From: Gibbula magus
Lineage: Eukaryota > Mollusca > Gastropoda > Trochida > Trochidae
Direction of reading: 5' to 3'
Assembly: GCA_936450465.1 (NCBI GenBank)
Contig: OW388298.1
Coordinates: 7,238,035 to 7,302,034 of the forward strand
Length of the DNA: 64,000 bases
Part shown: positions 53,916 through 63,159 of the stretch, in pieces
Numbering within the stretch: position 1 is the first letter of the stretch
How the letters are laid out: the number at the start of each line of letters is the position of its first letter
Notes under the pieces: model-generated
Told to the model about the DNA's origin: nothing
Seen by the model: only the letters and a program-made list of their open reading frames with translations
Databases searched by the model: none
Translations under genes and position numbers: made by a program

Positions 53916-54315
53916 GTGGACCGAAAATTCGGTCAAACTGATTTTCTCAGACATGACAGCGTACAGGTGTTCTCAGTGTCGTATATATGGTTTGACCAAT
54001 TTAATTGTTAATTGAATTGACCGATTTTTTAAGCGACAAAATTCTGTCAGACTGATATCATTGCTTCAGCCAGCTCCACACGTGTCCTCAGGCGCAAGCC
54101 AAGCGGGCGAGCCAGTGTTGACACAACACTGGCGCGAGCCAGATCATCAAACACAGCAGCGGGCGAGCCAGTGTTGACTCTGTCAACAATGTAATGTTTA
54201 ACTATGTTCAGCTGGCCTCGCATCCAGGCTAGCCCTCGCATATACCTGGGAGGCCCTTTCAGAGACAACTTGCTTTGCGTTTTCACAGTCTGTTTTAGCT
54301 TTGTAAAACACATGC

Positions 54316-55190
54316 GAAAATGATTTTTAGACATTAGTTTTCTAAAATCTCCCCCTGAAAATAAATGTTGTTCTTATTCCATACATCTCTCATTTATTAT
54401 ACAGGTAATTTGTTCAGTTATTTAAAATGTTGTAAAAGAAATCACATATAGCTAACATATATAATATATAGTTGGAATGTCAACACTTTGAATAAATTGG
54501 GATTTCAATGGAGTAACTACATAAAACGTGTTTATATTGTGTCAATCTGTTGATTGTCTTATTTAGGAAAACAAAAGCTTAATTATCATGAGCTTTCTTT
54601 TTCACACTCCTTCACTTATTAAATATTCAATCTGAAATAAAAGACTTGCACTCAGTCTATGCTATTCTAGAGTTGTAGCGGAAATTTGCCTCTCTGTTGA
54701 CCACTTAGTGACCTTAGATGGTCTTCACTCTGGCCACAGGACAGAGGGGAGCGTTAATCCTTAATACAAACAGACTACGAACACACCGGACTGAATAAAC
54801 AAACAAAGGCGCGTGTCTACTGTGATTGGCGTATCTGTATGGAGTAAGCGGGAAACATCTCTGGCCTATTTCCGGTATGTGCTGAAAATTATCTATTTTT
54901 AGGTAACGTCATATATGTTGCTATGGTGACTTAACTGAGTTATGAACATAATTAGGGTGACCCATTTTCTATTGTATACCTCCTAATTCTTGAAACAAAC
55001 AAAGGCTCTCGGGCGCTTGTCACAAAGAATAAAAGAGATATTCATTCATTCATAATAATAAAAATTATATCTTTTATAACCAAATGACAGAAAAAATTAA
55101 TATGAAACTGTGACTTTTATCATAAAAACTGTAAACTGGTGTTGAAAATGATTTTTAGACATTAGTTTTCTAAAATCTTCCCCTGAAAAT
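54316..55190. repeat. 45-bp direct repeat pair, 829 bp apart
   Basis: GAAAATGATTTTTAGACATT followed by AGTTTTCTAAAATCT(C/T)CCCCTGAAAATA stands at about 54316-54361 and 55145-55190 with one mismatch. The enclosed sequence has no ORF. Confidence 0.7.
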
Positions 55191-57065
55191 ATATAATAAA
55201 AAATAAATTAAAATAGAGACATCAACTATGTCAGACAAATGTAATCTATATATATCAGCATTACCAACACTTGAGTAATGTTTACTTACTTAAATGATCA
55301 GTGTATATCAAAGCAAGTTTACCTAGATTAAATCACTTTGTAATTGTTTTATTTGTATAAGATCTACCGCTGCTTGAGGAGTGTACTTCTAAATGCTTAT
55401 TTATATCAGACTACCACTTGTATATGTGAAACTAGACTTACTTCAGTTTATGATTATTGATGTATATCGGAGTTACTCCCGATAAAATTGGTTTGATATA
55501 TCTCCAACCTTAATACACCTGACAATATGTTTACCTGTAAGACAGAACATTAAGTTAATAATAAATATTCTATTACAATGTGTTGACGCATGCTATGACC
55601 ATGAAAAATGATAAGATATTACTTCTAACATGTACTAAAATACTTCAGTGTTGTTTGTCAATTCTCAATATATGTTTTATGTGTAGATGACAATACGTAG
55701 CCATTATATTCATAGCAAGTTATCGCGTTTGCAATAGTCATATTTAATGAGAGCCACACACCCATGTGGTATTAAGTTTCACAAATGTATGCAATCAGGC
55801 TCTGTCTTGTGTAATATAAGTCTTTTAATGTAAGTTAAATAGACGCCACATTACTGTCTAGTATGTGTTATATGTCGTAGAATAGTTTATAAAAATCAGA
55901 CAATATGGTGTGTTCAAATAAAGTATCTATAAATAAAAGATAAATAAGTCATCTTTAAGTAAAGCCTAATCCATCACGACTGGTCGCATAATTGATTCAA
56001 CTCACTAGGCCATGTCATTCACCTTCAGTGAACATATCTTATTCAGCTAAAATCATAATGTAATCAAAATGTCATTGTTCAAGAATAATGTTACTATTTC
56101 TACATTAAATCTTAAGGTGAATTCTAACTATATCGTATGAATGTTGAATTGATATTCTGTATTACAATTGTTGCATATTTGAATAAGTGACTATCATGTA
56201 TGTATATTGTAATATGGACTTATGTAACTATTATTATTAATGGAGATGAAGTTGTTCTGTATTCTAAGGATCATCATGTAAATCACCTTTTGTATTGAAT
56301 ATGATGTCCTGTTAAATATGTTAAATATGTTAATGACAGACAATTTATTTGACTGATCATTCTGCTGTTTGTGTGTTAATTTTAGGCATGAAGACCTGGT
56401 ACCTTTTCCCCATAGCGCAAGCTATAATTCTAGACCGAAACTTCTAGCGAAAGCAAGAAGCAAGTTTTCAGTTATATGAACTGAGAGAGCAACAATGAAA
56501 ACTCAGTGGTCATTTCCTTTATCACATAATGCGTTCTTCAGAAATGTAAGACAATGGGCAGATGAATGTAAATGCTTGAAATGCCCTACACTGTATTTGC
56601 TAGAACAATGAATAACATTTTCTGAAAATATCATTTGATAATGGTTTTACATAAGTTTAGACAGTAATACTAGAGTTGAATTTATTATTATCCTTCAATT
56701 AACATACATACACCCTTTGAGGTACATATCCGATATTAGAATGAAATGTGTTTAATGAAATGAAATGAAGATGTTGTTATGGTTGAAAAAAATATCTAAA
56801 ATGATGTAGTTAGGATATCCTACACGAATGACATTTCTTACACCTGTGTCAAAAAAGTAGTATTGGTCCAAATCTATGGGAATACCTTGAACAAACTCTA
56901 CAGGAGGTTACACGGATTGTAGAATGTCATCGTAGAGAGGTTGCCAGCGACGATAAAGCCATAAGATCCGTTGAGGGTAAGGTTTAATCTTGAGGCTTTC
57001 CAAAATGTGTCGAACAAGATACGATTTGGATACAAGATATGGGAGCCACTTTCACAGCCATTTTT

Positions 57066-57478
57066 ATAACAGGCAGCCACTTTCACAGCCATTTCAGGGC
57101 CACATCAGGGCCATATGTATGTAGTCAGGGCCATTTCAGGGCCATTCAGGGCCATATGTTTACAGTCAGGGCCACTTTAGGGCCATATCAGGATCATTTG
57201 TATGTAGTCAGGGCCATATGTTTATAGTCAGGGCCACTTTAGGGCCATATGTATGTAGTCAGGGCCATTTCAGGGCCATATGTTTATAGTCAGGGCCATA
57301 TCAGGGCCATATGTATGTAGTAAGGGCCACTTCAGGGCCATATTTTAATAGTCAGGGCCATTTCAGGGCCATATGTATGTAGTCAGGGCCATTTCAGGGC
57401 CATATCAGGGCCGTATGTATGTAGTCAGGGCCATATCAGGGCCATATGTATGTAGTCAGGGCCATTTCAGGGTCATTA
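57066..57478. repeat. TCAGGGCCAT minisatellite upstream of the packaging ATPase
   Basis: About 400 bp made of the 10-11 bp element (T)TCAGGGCCAT alternating with ATGTATGTAG or ATGTTTATAG, giving higher-order units of 20-41 bp. It ends 32 bp before the ATPase ATG, so the normal promoter position of that gene is occupied by the array. Confidence 0.85.
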
Positions 57479-57510
57479 CATGATTAACCATTAAGGCGTT
57501 AAGACATAGT

Positions 57511-58392
57511 ATGGGTAGGATTAAGAAAGATTGTCCAGTACCAGGTTGTAAAGCTCGAAATTTATCACGACTTCCTAACCATCTGTCGCAAGTTCATAAG
57601 CTGAATTCTGACAAGAAACCTTGGTTGAAGAAAATAAAGAAACAAGGTATGACAGACGTGAGACCAAATACACCCAAGGCAGCTATGACTTGGAGTCCTG
57701 AAGCTGTGATTGATCCTACGAAACCTTGGTGGGAGACGCAGAGTCTGACACCTTTTGAACCCTGTTCTAGCATTTGTGTAGTTGGGCCCTCGGGAGCAGG
57801 CAAAACATTTTTTGTGTATAAATTATTGCAAAATATACAGGGTATGTATATACAAGACCCTCCAAAGAAGATTATGTATTGTTATGGTGTTTTCCAACCT
57901 CTTTTTGAAGACATTGAGAAAACTGTCCCGAACATAATGTTCCAACAGGGACTACCAACACAAGTTGAGATTGAAGAATTTACTTCTAATGGACAACATG
58001 GACTAATAATATTAGACGATATGATGAACCAGGTGATTGCTTCCAAAGATATGGAACTGTTATTTACACAAGGCTGTCATCATAGGAATCTGAGTGTGAT
58101 ATTTATTACACAGAACCTGTATGGCCAAGCTAAATCAGCTCGTACTATAGCATTAAACACTTGGTATTTAGTTTTGTTTAAAAACGTGCGTGATGTCTCT
58201 CAGATAATGACTCTTGGAAGACAGTTATTTCCTGGACGTGCTGGTGTCTTAGTGGAAGCCTACACAGATGCTGTGAAAAAGCCTTATGGTTATATTGTGA
58301 TTGATATGTCTCCACGAACTGATGATAAACTGAGACTGAAAACCAGAATTTTTCCAGGAGAAGTTCCTGTGGTGTATGAACCCAAGGTATAA
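57511..58392 (+). CDS. Polinton genome-packaging ATPase with N-terminal zinc finger
   Basis: 293 residues. Residues 8-29 form a C2H2-like finger (C8-x4-C13 ... H24-x4-H29). Then an FtsK/HerA-type packaging ATPase: Walker A GPSGAGKT (92-99), Walker B LIILDD (165-170), followed by HHRNLSVIFITQN (190-202), the sensor strand with its polar residue. It is expected to pump element DNA into capsids. Intact. It is first of three or four plus-strand genes that converge on the minus-strand protease-capsid module. Its stop TAA (58390-58392) lies inside the TATA box of the next gene. The zinc finger is seen directly; its DNA-binding role is inferred. Confidence 0.88.
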   Translation: MGRIKKDCPVPGCKARNLSRLPNHLSQVHKLNSDKKPWLKKIKKQGMTDVRPNTPKAAMTWSPEAVIDPTKPWWETQSLTPFEPCSSICVVGPSGAGKTFFVYKLLQNIQGMYIQDPPKKIMYCYGVFQPLFEDIEKTVPNIMFQQGLPTQVEIEEFTSNGQHGLIILDDMMNQVIASKDMELLFTQGCHHRNLSVIFITQNLYGQAKSARTIALNTWYLVLFKNVRDVSQIMTLGRQLFPGRAGVLVEAYTDAVKKPYGYIVIDMSPRTDDKLRLKTRIFPGEVPVVYEPKV

Positions 58393-58395
58393 AAA
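58388..58395 (+). promoter_or_regulatory. TATA box of the 81-aa membrane gene, overlapping the ATPase stop
   Basis: TATAAAAA; the middle TAA is the ATPase stop. It is 36-43 nt upstream of the ATG at 58431. Confidence 0.55.
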
Positions 58396-58430
58396 CGTGT
58401 TTCACTTGATAGTTAATATCATATGTCAAC

Positions 58431-58676
58431 ATGAATACCAACAGTGAAGTTGATGACTGCCAAGTGTCTCTGGATATTCAAGCTCCCTATGCGGAAAGAC
58501 CCTCTTCATTGAAACGGATTATCATTTTTCTATGGTGTATACTTGTTTTGATACTAACTATTGGATATACTCTTTCCCTACTATTGAGTGGGAGGAGTGT
58601 ATTGTTGAATGGTGCTCTACCCATAGATTATATTGTGAATGGTTTCAATTACAGTACCCATGACTCATTGGTATAA
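58431..58676 (+). CDS. Polinton 81-aa single-pass membrane protein
   Basis: An N-terminal polar segment of about 28 residues, a transmembrane helix (residues about 29-52, RIIIFLWCILVLILTIGYTL), and a short C-terminal tail with an N-x-S/T site (NYST). Intact. It lies between the ATPase and a small core-like ORF on the same strand. No named family recognised; a virion-membrane or host-membrane role is a guess from position. Its stop (58674-58676) is inside the TATAAATAG of the next gene. Confidence 0.65.
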   Translation: MNTNSEVDDCQVSLDIQAPYAERPSSLKRIIIFLWCILVLILTIGYTLSLLLSGRSVLLNGALPIDYIVNGFNYSTHDSLV

Positions 58677-58680
58677 ATAG
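58672..58680 (+). promoter_or_regulatory. TATA box of the core-like ORF, overlapping the 81-aa stop
   Basis: TATAAATAG; TAA at 58674-58676 is the stop of the membrane protein. The next ATG is at 58708, 28 nt downstream. Confidence 0.5.
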
Positions 58681-58707
58681 TAGTGTGAGTACTGTCACCT
58701 TGTCAGA

Positions 58708-59037
58708 ATGTCAAAGACAATCAAGAAGCAATTATTGTTTCTGGAATCTTTGGAGTCTCTTTCTCCAACACAAAGAAGACTTCTTCTAAAACATTTGACA
58801 TCTGTTCAAGTCAAGACTATATGAGAAATAGTTACCAATCTATTACAGCCCCAGTTTCCTTTGCCAAAAACATATGAGGCGCAACTCAAGAGACATAAAC
58901 ACTTCTTAAGACAATTATCCAATCTTAAACTAAATTTGAGTAAGAAACGAAAACTCATTCAAAAGAAAGGTTCTGTACTATTGCTTATTGTGAAAGCAAC
59001 AATACCTCTCTTGAAGAAACATTATGCAGCATCTTAA
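58708..59037 (+). pseudogene. Small basic core-like Polinton ORF with an in-frame TGA
   Basis: A 109-codon frame interrupted once, by TGA at 58822-58824. The N-terminal part has LSPTQRRLLLKHL; the part after the TGA has LKRHKHFLRQLSN, a basic patch LSKKRKLIQKKGS and a hydrophobic end LLLIVKATIPLLKK. This combination (helical, basic, then a hydrophobic tail) is typical of a small Polinton protein often found near the capsid genes. It is probably a virion-core or membrane-active protein, but the role is inferred. The TGA could be a CGA (Arg) that mutated at CpG. It overlaps the start of the next gene by 14 nt. Confidence 0.6.
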
Positions 59038-59626
59038 GAAGACTGTATTGATTCCAATGGATAAATATGAACGTCTCCTTCGTGGAAGTGGTCATGTGAA
59101 ACAACATGACACTCCATTAGAACCAGGATATGAAGCTGACACTGAAGAAGAAGACGATTCCTTGAATATAGACTTGATACTTACTGCTTTGCCTAAACCT
59201 TATCGCCAGAGGGGACAGGCGTTGTTACAGTTTATACTTGATGACCCTGAACATAGACTGTCATGGAATCGAAAAGGGAATCTCCTTAGTCAAGGCAAAG
59301 TCATACCTGGTAGTCACATTGTGGATTTACTAAAAGACTCACAATATCTTTATAAACGAATGCAGCCCAAAGGAATGACTGAATTTTATCAGGCTTTGAA
59401 AGAGATGAATGTACCACAAGGACTTATTGGAAATAGACAGAGATGGGAAATTGAAATGAACAATGAAATCACAATCCCTCCTATGGTAAGGGACAGTACA
59501 TCTCATTCGACTGTCAGAAATAAATTACCCTTGCTAAGTGAAAACTTGAAGACATCAAAAAGACCTCCTGGTATTCCTGAGAGAAAGGTGAAGTCAAAGA
59601 AGACTTACAAATTGATAACTTTGTAA
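59024..59626 (+). CDS. Conserved Polinton 200-aa protein of unknown function
   Basis: 200 residues: VLIPMDKYERLL near the start, an acidic stretch (ADTEEEDDS, about 39-47), a folded core of about residues 50-140 with RGQALLQFILDDPE, LSWNRKGNLL, GSHIVDLLKDS, GMTEFYQALKEMNVPQGLIGN, and a basic C-terminus. Proteins with this core pattern recur in Polinton-like elements, but I cannot name a function. It is the last plus-strand gene, ending about 280 bp from the stop of the convergent protease. Its start overlaps the end of the broken core-like ORF. Confidence 0.65.
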   Translation: MQHLKKTVLIPMDKYERLLRGSGHVKQHDTPLEPGYEADTEEEDDSLNIDLILTALPKPYRQRGQALLQFILDDPEHRLSWNRKGNLLSQGKVIPGSHIVDLLKDSQYLYKRMQPKGMTEFYQALKEMNVPQGLIGNRQRWEIEMNNEITIPPMVRDSTSHSTVRNKLPLLSENLKTSKRPPGIPERKVKSKKTYKLITL

Positions 59627-59909
59627 CATTAATGCTATTTTCTTATTGTAAAGTAGACTAGAGGAGTGTTCCTTGGCCTTTAGTACTACTCAAATGAAAC
59701 GGAACAAATTAAATGCTTAAAGTTGTATACTCTTGTTGTTTTTTTCTTATCTTTAAATAAATAACACAGTGCTATACCTCCCAACCATCCTTCTCCGATA
59801 GGGGACTTTTGTGGGCTAGCGAATTTAAGGTTGAGGTTGATTTTATTGGTATAATACAATAATGCCATGGTATATGACCAATCAGAATAAAATATGGACA
59901 TTGAACAGG

Positions 59910-60392
59910 TTACATAAAATCCCTGAAGGGGTAAAACATAACTTGAAACATTTTTTTAGCAAATTTATACATATACAAATCATTTGAAAGTCTGTTTGAA
60001 GTAAACTTTGATTGTATCTGGTTTAAATTCAATCCTTTGGATTTCATCAAAATATAATACAAAGCATAGACTCCACAAGTATTACTCCTGACACTTTGAA
60101 GTACTTTAGTATTCCAAACAATATGTAATGTATTTCTCTGGAGAAAGTTTGTAAATGTTCTTCTGTAATATCCAGGATGTTCTCCAAAGCTGTCAAAAAA
60201 TTCTCCGTGATGAGGGTCTTGTAACCAGATAGCCACCCAATGTTTACCTTGGTCACTGGAATCTTGGGTATTGACAATGAATCCTTGGGGGTAGTGTGAC
60301 ACTATACTAGGTAACTGATTAGCACCAATGACTCTTACATGTTCAGTTTTAGAATTAGCCCTTAGAATACATCGTAGTTGTATAGAGTTCAT
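59910..60392 (-). CDS. Polinton cysteine protease (adenain-like), right copy
   Basis: 160 residues, complete. Catalytic set as in the adenovirus endopeptidase family: His51 (GKHWVAIW), Asp67 (FFDSFG), Gln99 (VLQSV) and Cys106 (NTCGVYALYY). It would cleave virion precursor proteins. Its ATG overlaps the capsid stop (ATGA), suggesting translation coupled to, or reinitiated after, the capsid frame. The C-terminal 40 residues are basic and may bind DNA or a cofactor. No lesions are seen, in contrast to neighbouring genes of this copy. Confidence 0.9.
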   Translation of the reverse strand: MNSIQLRCILRANSKTEHVRVIGANQLPSIVSHYPQGFIVNTQDSSDQGKHWVAIWLQDPHHGEFFDSFGEHPGYYRRTFTNFLQRNTLHIVWNTKVLQSVRSNTCGVYALYYILMKSKGLNLNQIQSKFTSNRLSNDLYMYKFAKKMFQVMFYPFRDFM

Positions 60393-61678
60393 GGTGATGT
60401 GTACACAACATTTCTTGCTTCATCCACTTCAATCATGAGATTATCCTCTGAGTAGACAAGACAGTTAACAGTCTCTGGAAGAGCTTGACTGAATTGAAGT
60501 TGGAGACGGATGTTTCCCCTTTTTATAAGATCCAGGTAGTCTTCCTTCATCTCACATGGTTCCAAAGTAAATTGATACAATGCATAGCCTCCCTTGAAAT
60601 CCTCTCTATCCATATCCACCCCTACAGTTCCTCGTCCCTCAAAGAGCCTGGTGTAGGCGTCCATATATAATGAATTGGAAAGAGTAAGAGGTTGTCCGGG
60701 TAAGGATTCTCCATTCACATATAGTCCAATTGAACTCAAATTGTACATAGTGAAATTGAAAGGATTTTTGGTGTAATTTCCATTTAAGGCTGTTGCTGAC
60801 ACTAGTGTTACCACGATCCTATTAGGGACCTTGTTTTGAAATAATTGGTCCACTGTATAATTTAGTTGCCCTTTAGCTAGAGACACAATCTTCACATCTC
60901 TTTTCGTAAAGGGGTATTTGGCTGTTCCATGAGCAAGGGCTCTGGCATGACTTGTGATTATAGATGTCTGAGGACGAATCTTGCATATCTTGAGATAGAT
61001 ATCTTCTATCTTTACCTTATAGTTAGGAGCAGTTTCGTTTGACATCAAACAGAAAGAAGGGGAACTACGAAACATTCTGATCTGTAGGTTCACACCATTC
61101 AGCAAATAACGATTGGTATCCATAAAATCTTTATAGAGTGGCCCTACTAAGTCCACAGATTTGCTTTGTTTGGTTAGTTTACTTCGTTCAAATAACCCTC
61201 TGTTATCTCCATTGGGAGTTTTTACATCCATGTGTCCTCTTGATTCTTTATAATGCAGTTGTGAATGCAACGTAGTATCATTGGTCCCATCTAAGAGCAC
61301 TTTGATATAACTTTTGTAAGGATACAGATTTGTAGAGCTGGTAATCAATTTACCATTCAAGGATAAATCCATCTGTGAAAAAAGACTCTGAAGCCATAAA
61401 TTCAGGGGCCCTGTCTCTTCAATATCAGTCAGGGCAGTGTCATCCGCTTTGAGAATTTTAGCTTGAACATGGAGACGACTTTGTTTCATATCTATGTAGT
61501 CTATACCTTGACCAGATATATTGAACTCTATTGGACTCGAGTCTGATGTGATCTGAGAGGTAGGTCTGAAAATTACATAATAGAATTTCTCCACTGCAGC
61601 ACATGTTGCAGGGTCTTAGAAAAGATCCAGTTCTTTTGTTTCTGCTTCTATAAACTGTGTTGTGGTATAGGAGGCCAT
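60389..61678 (-). pseudogene. Polinton major capsid protein (F54H12.2-like), early nonsense, right copy
   Basis: Same protein as at 222-1511. Here the start ATG is present (61676-61678) 9 nt after the stop of the 140-aa gene, but codon 21 is TAA (61616-61618) where the left copy has AAA. After the stop the frame stays open for 401 codons to 60389, and the body is highly similar to the left copy with a few dozen amino-acid changes. The jelly-roll body is otherwise undamaged. The next in-frame ATG is too far in to give a whole protein, so this copy is most likely dead for capsid. Confidence 0.85.
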
Positions 61679-61687
61679 TATTTCTGT

Positions 61688-62110
61688 CTATTCTTTCCAA
61701 CGGTCTGGCTTTCCCTGTTTTGGAAGAGACTTCTTCTTTTTGTGTGATGTGTTTTCTTTAACTTTCTTGTCAGGAATGACACACACTTTCTGTGCTCTCC
61801 TTTTTATAGCCCTTTCACGTTTCTCTTGAGCTTCTGCTTGCTCCACGACTTGTTGTGTAGGGGAGACAAAGTTAATTTTGGGTTGCTCAGAATAAGGCAT
61901 GGCCAGTGCCTGTTCTTTTCGTTTCCTTTCTTCCAAAATGTTAGGCCATTCTGGATCATAAAGCTCCAGTGTTCTGTCAACAGACATGATGCCCTGTCGT
62001 TCCCCATTTCTCATGACAAAGTCATAGGGTTTCAATTTACCCTGGACTTGTAACATATAATAGCGAGTCCATTTCTCTGTGTCTGGCACAAATAATTTAT
62101 ACTGACTCAT
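61688..62110 (-). CDS. Polinton-associated 140-aa basic protein, right copy
   Basis: Intact counterpart of 1521-1943. The frame is open upstream by 11 codons but without ATG (TTG first), so the ATG at 62110 is used, as in the left copy. The C-terminus keeps the Lys-rich run (KKKKSLPKQGKP). A TATA box at 62164-62172 is 54-62 nt upstream. The function is unknown; likely a virion or DNA-associated protein by charge and position. Confidence 0.7.
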   Translation of the reverse strand: MSQYKLFVPDTEKWTRYYMLQVQGKLKPYDFVMRNGERQGIMSVDRTLELYDPEWPNILEERKRKEQALAMPYSEQPKINFVSPTQQVVEQAEAQEKRERAIKRRAQKVCVIPDKKVKENTSHKKKKSLPKQGKPDRWKE

Positions 62111-62163
62111 GGTGATGCGTCCTTCCTGAGTGTTCTGAAGCAAATGGGTTAAGCTTGTTGATC

Positions 62164-62172
62164 TTTTATATA
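62164..62172 (-). promoter_or_regulatory. TATA box of the 140-aa / capsid / protease module, right copy
   Basis: TATATAAAA, conserved in sequence and position with 2000-2008 although flanking bases differ. Confidence 0.6.
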
Positions 62173-62179
62173 GTTCTGA

Positions 62180-62445
62180 CTAACCCGTAGCTCTGGCCCA
62201 CACATTTGCCATGATCAAAGCTTCTATATAGACAGATAGTTATTATTAGGATTGGGTTGAAGATATCTTCTTCTTTCAATTGGTGTTACAACAATTCTGC
62301 CATCTAATAATCGTCGAATAATGGAGATCAAGGCTAACATCTGTTCACCATTCATATCACTCAATTCGTGTATGGTATATTCATAGTCATGAAACAGAAT
62401 TAGACTCTGCAGAAAATCATAATGTCTCAATATATAACGTGCCAT
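62180..62445 (-). pseudogene. 124-aa protein gene with 109-nt deletion, right copy
   Basis: The first 70 codons match the left copy, then NNNYLS is followed by a stop at about codon 74 because about 109 nt of the middle are missing (junction near 62222-62230). The old C-terminus and stop (62180-62182, GCTACGGGTTAG) are still recognisable, out of frame. The truncated 73-residue product is unlikely to be functional. Confidence 0.8.
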
Positions 62446-62446
62446 G

Positions 62447-62869
62447 TTAGAACCATTTAGAACGTGGTTTCAAGTGAAGAGTCACTGTGACTGTGCCAGT
62501 TAAAAATGTAGCTGGTTGACCTTCTTCATCAGTAATGGTGATATCAATGCTGGTGAGATCACGTACTTTGATGGGTACATATTGATATCTATTGAAAGTA
62601 AAGGATTTTCCATTGTTTAAACATAATCGTCTGAGTAAAGGCTCTTGATTTTCACCAACATAGGTTGAATCACAGATAGAAGAATGTACATATATTTCTT
62701 TGAACTTTTAACTTCTCCTGACATTGTTAATACTAATTTCGGTTAGAGCAATCATCCAAGAATGTTCAAAATGTAGTAGTTCATTCAATTGAACTCTAAA
62801 GCAATATGTCTTGTTGTCAGGGTATCTATCTTTACTGTCACTACTTCTTAAAATAATGTATTTTTCCAT
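62447..62869 (-). pseudogene. Minor capsid (penton-like) gene with one nonsense codon, right copy
   Basis: In frame from ATG 62869 to TAA 62447, the same length and pattern as 2392-2814 (YIILRSSDSKDRYPDNK ... TVTVTLHLKP). A TAA at 62708-62710 interrupts it about 53 codons in, in a segment (after NNVRRS) where the two copies differ most. Otherwise intact. The gaps to the neighbouring ORFs (TGA-TA-ATG upstream, TAA-C-ATG downstream) are kept. Confidence 0.85.
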
Positions 62870-62871
62870 TA

Positions 62872-63120
62872 TCACTTTTGAGATTTGATTTTAGGATTGG
62901 GAAGTAAATAGCCAAGACTACTACTCAATAATGCTGTCCATAAATTTGAATTCCCTTTGTCCAAAGACAAGTTCACTATACAAGTAATGACCACAATATA
63001 AATAATGATGATTTGAGAGAAAAATACTGTTTCGTTTTTGACCACTTTTCTTCCAAGTAAACTCCAGGATTCATTCGATCTACTGCGTGAAAGAGGTTGT
63101 GTCTCAATAGGATCTTCCAT
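62872..63120 (-). CDS. Polinton 82-aa membrane protein, right copy
   Basis: Nearly identical to 2817-3065: polar Ser/Arg-rich N-terminus, strong transmembrane helix (IIIIYIVVITCIVNL), second hydrophobic stretch and KIKSQK end. Intact. A TATA box (63151-63159) about 31 nt upstream overlaps the integrase stop. Confidence 0.7.
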   Translation of the reverse strand: MEDPIETQPLSRSRSNESWSLLGRKVVKNETVFFSQIIIIYIVVITCIVNLSLDKGNSNLWTALLSSSLGYLLPNPKIKSQK

Positions 63121-63150
63121 CCTTATGACTCTGAGTTATGAGCATATCCT

Positions 63151-63159
63151 CTTTTATAG
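63151..63159 (-). promoter_or_regulatory. TATA box containing the integrase stop, right copy
   Basis: CTATAAAAG; TAA at 63154-63156 is the integrase stop. Same layout as 3096-3104. Confidence 0.6.

Larger units (their letters stand above)
53043..57065. other. Non-coding region left of the right-end Polinton
   Basis: No supported gene. It contains TAGGATATTTTTT repeats (53790-53915), a GC-rich patch with GCGGGCGAGCCAGTGTTGAC at 54105 and about 54158, and a 45-bp direct repeat (54316 and 55145). The left terminus of the right Polinton should lie in the later part but was not recognised. Confidence 0.45.

Noticed and set aside
57066..57478. Regularly spaced repeats resembling a CRISPR array
   Set aside because: Units are 10-11 bp with no unique spacers, and the context is an animal genome.
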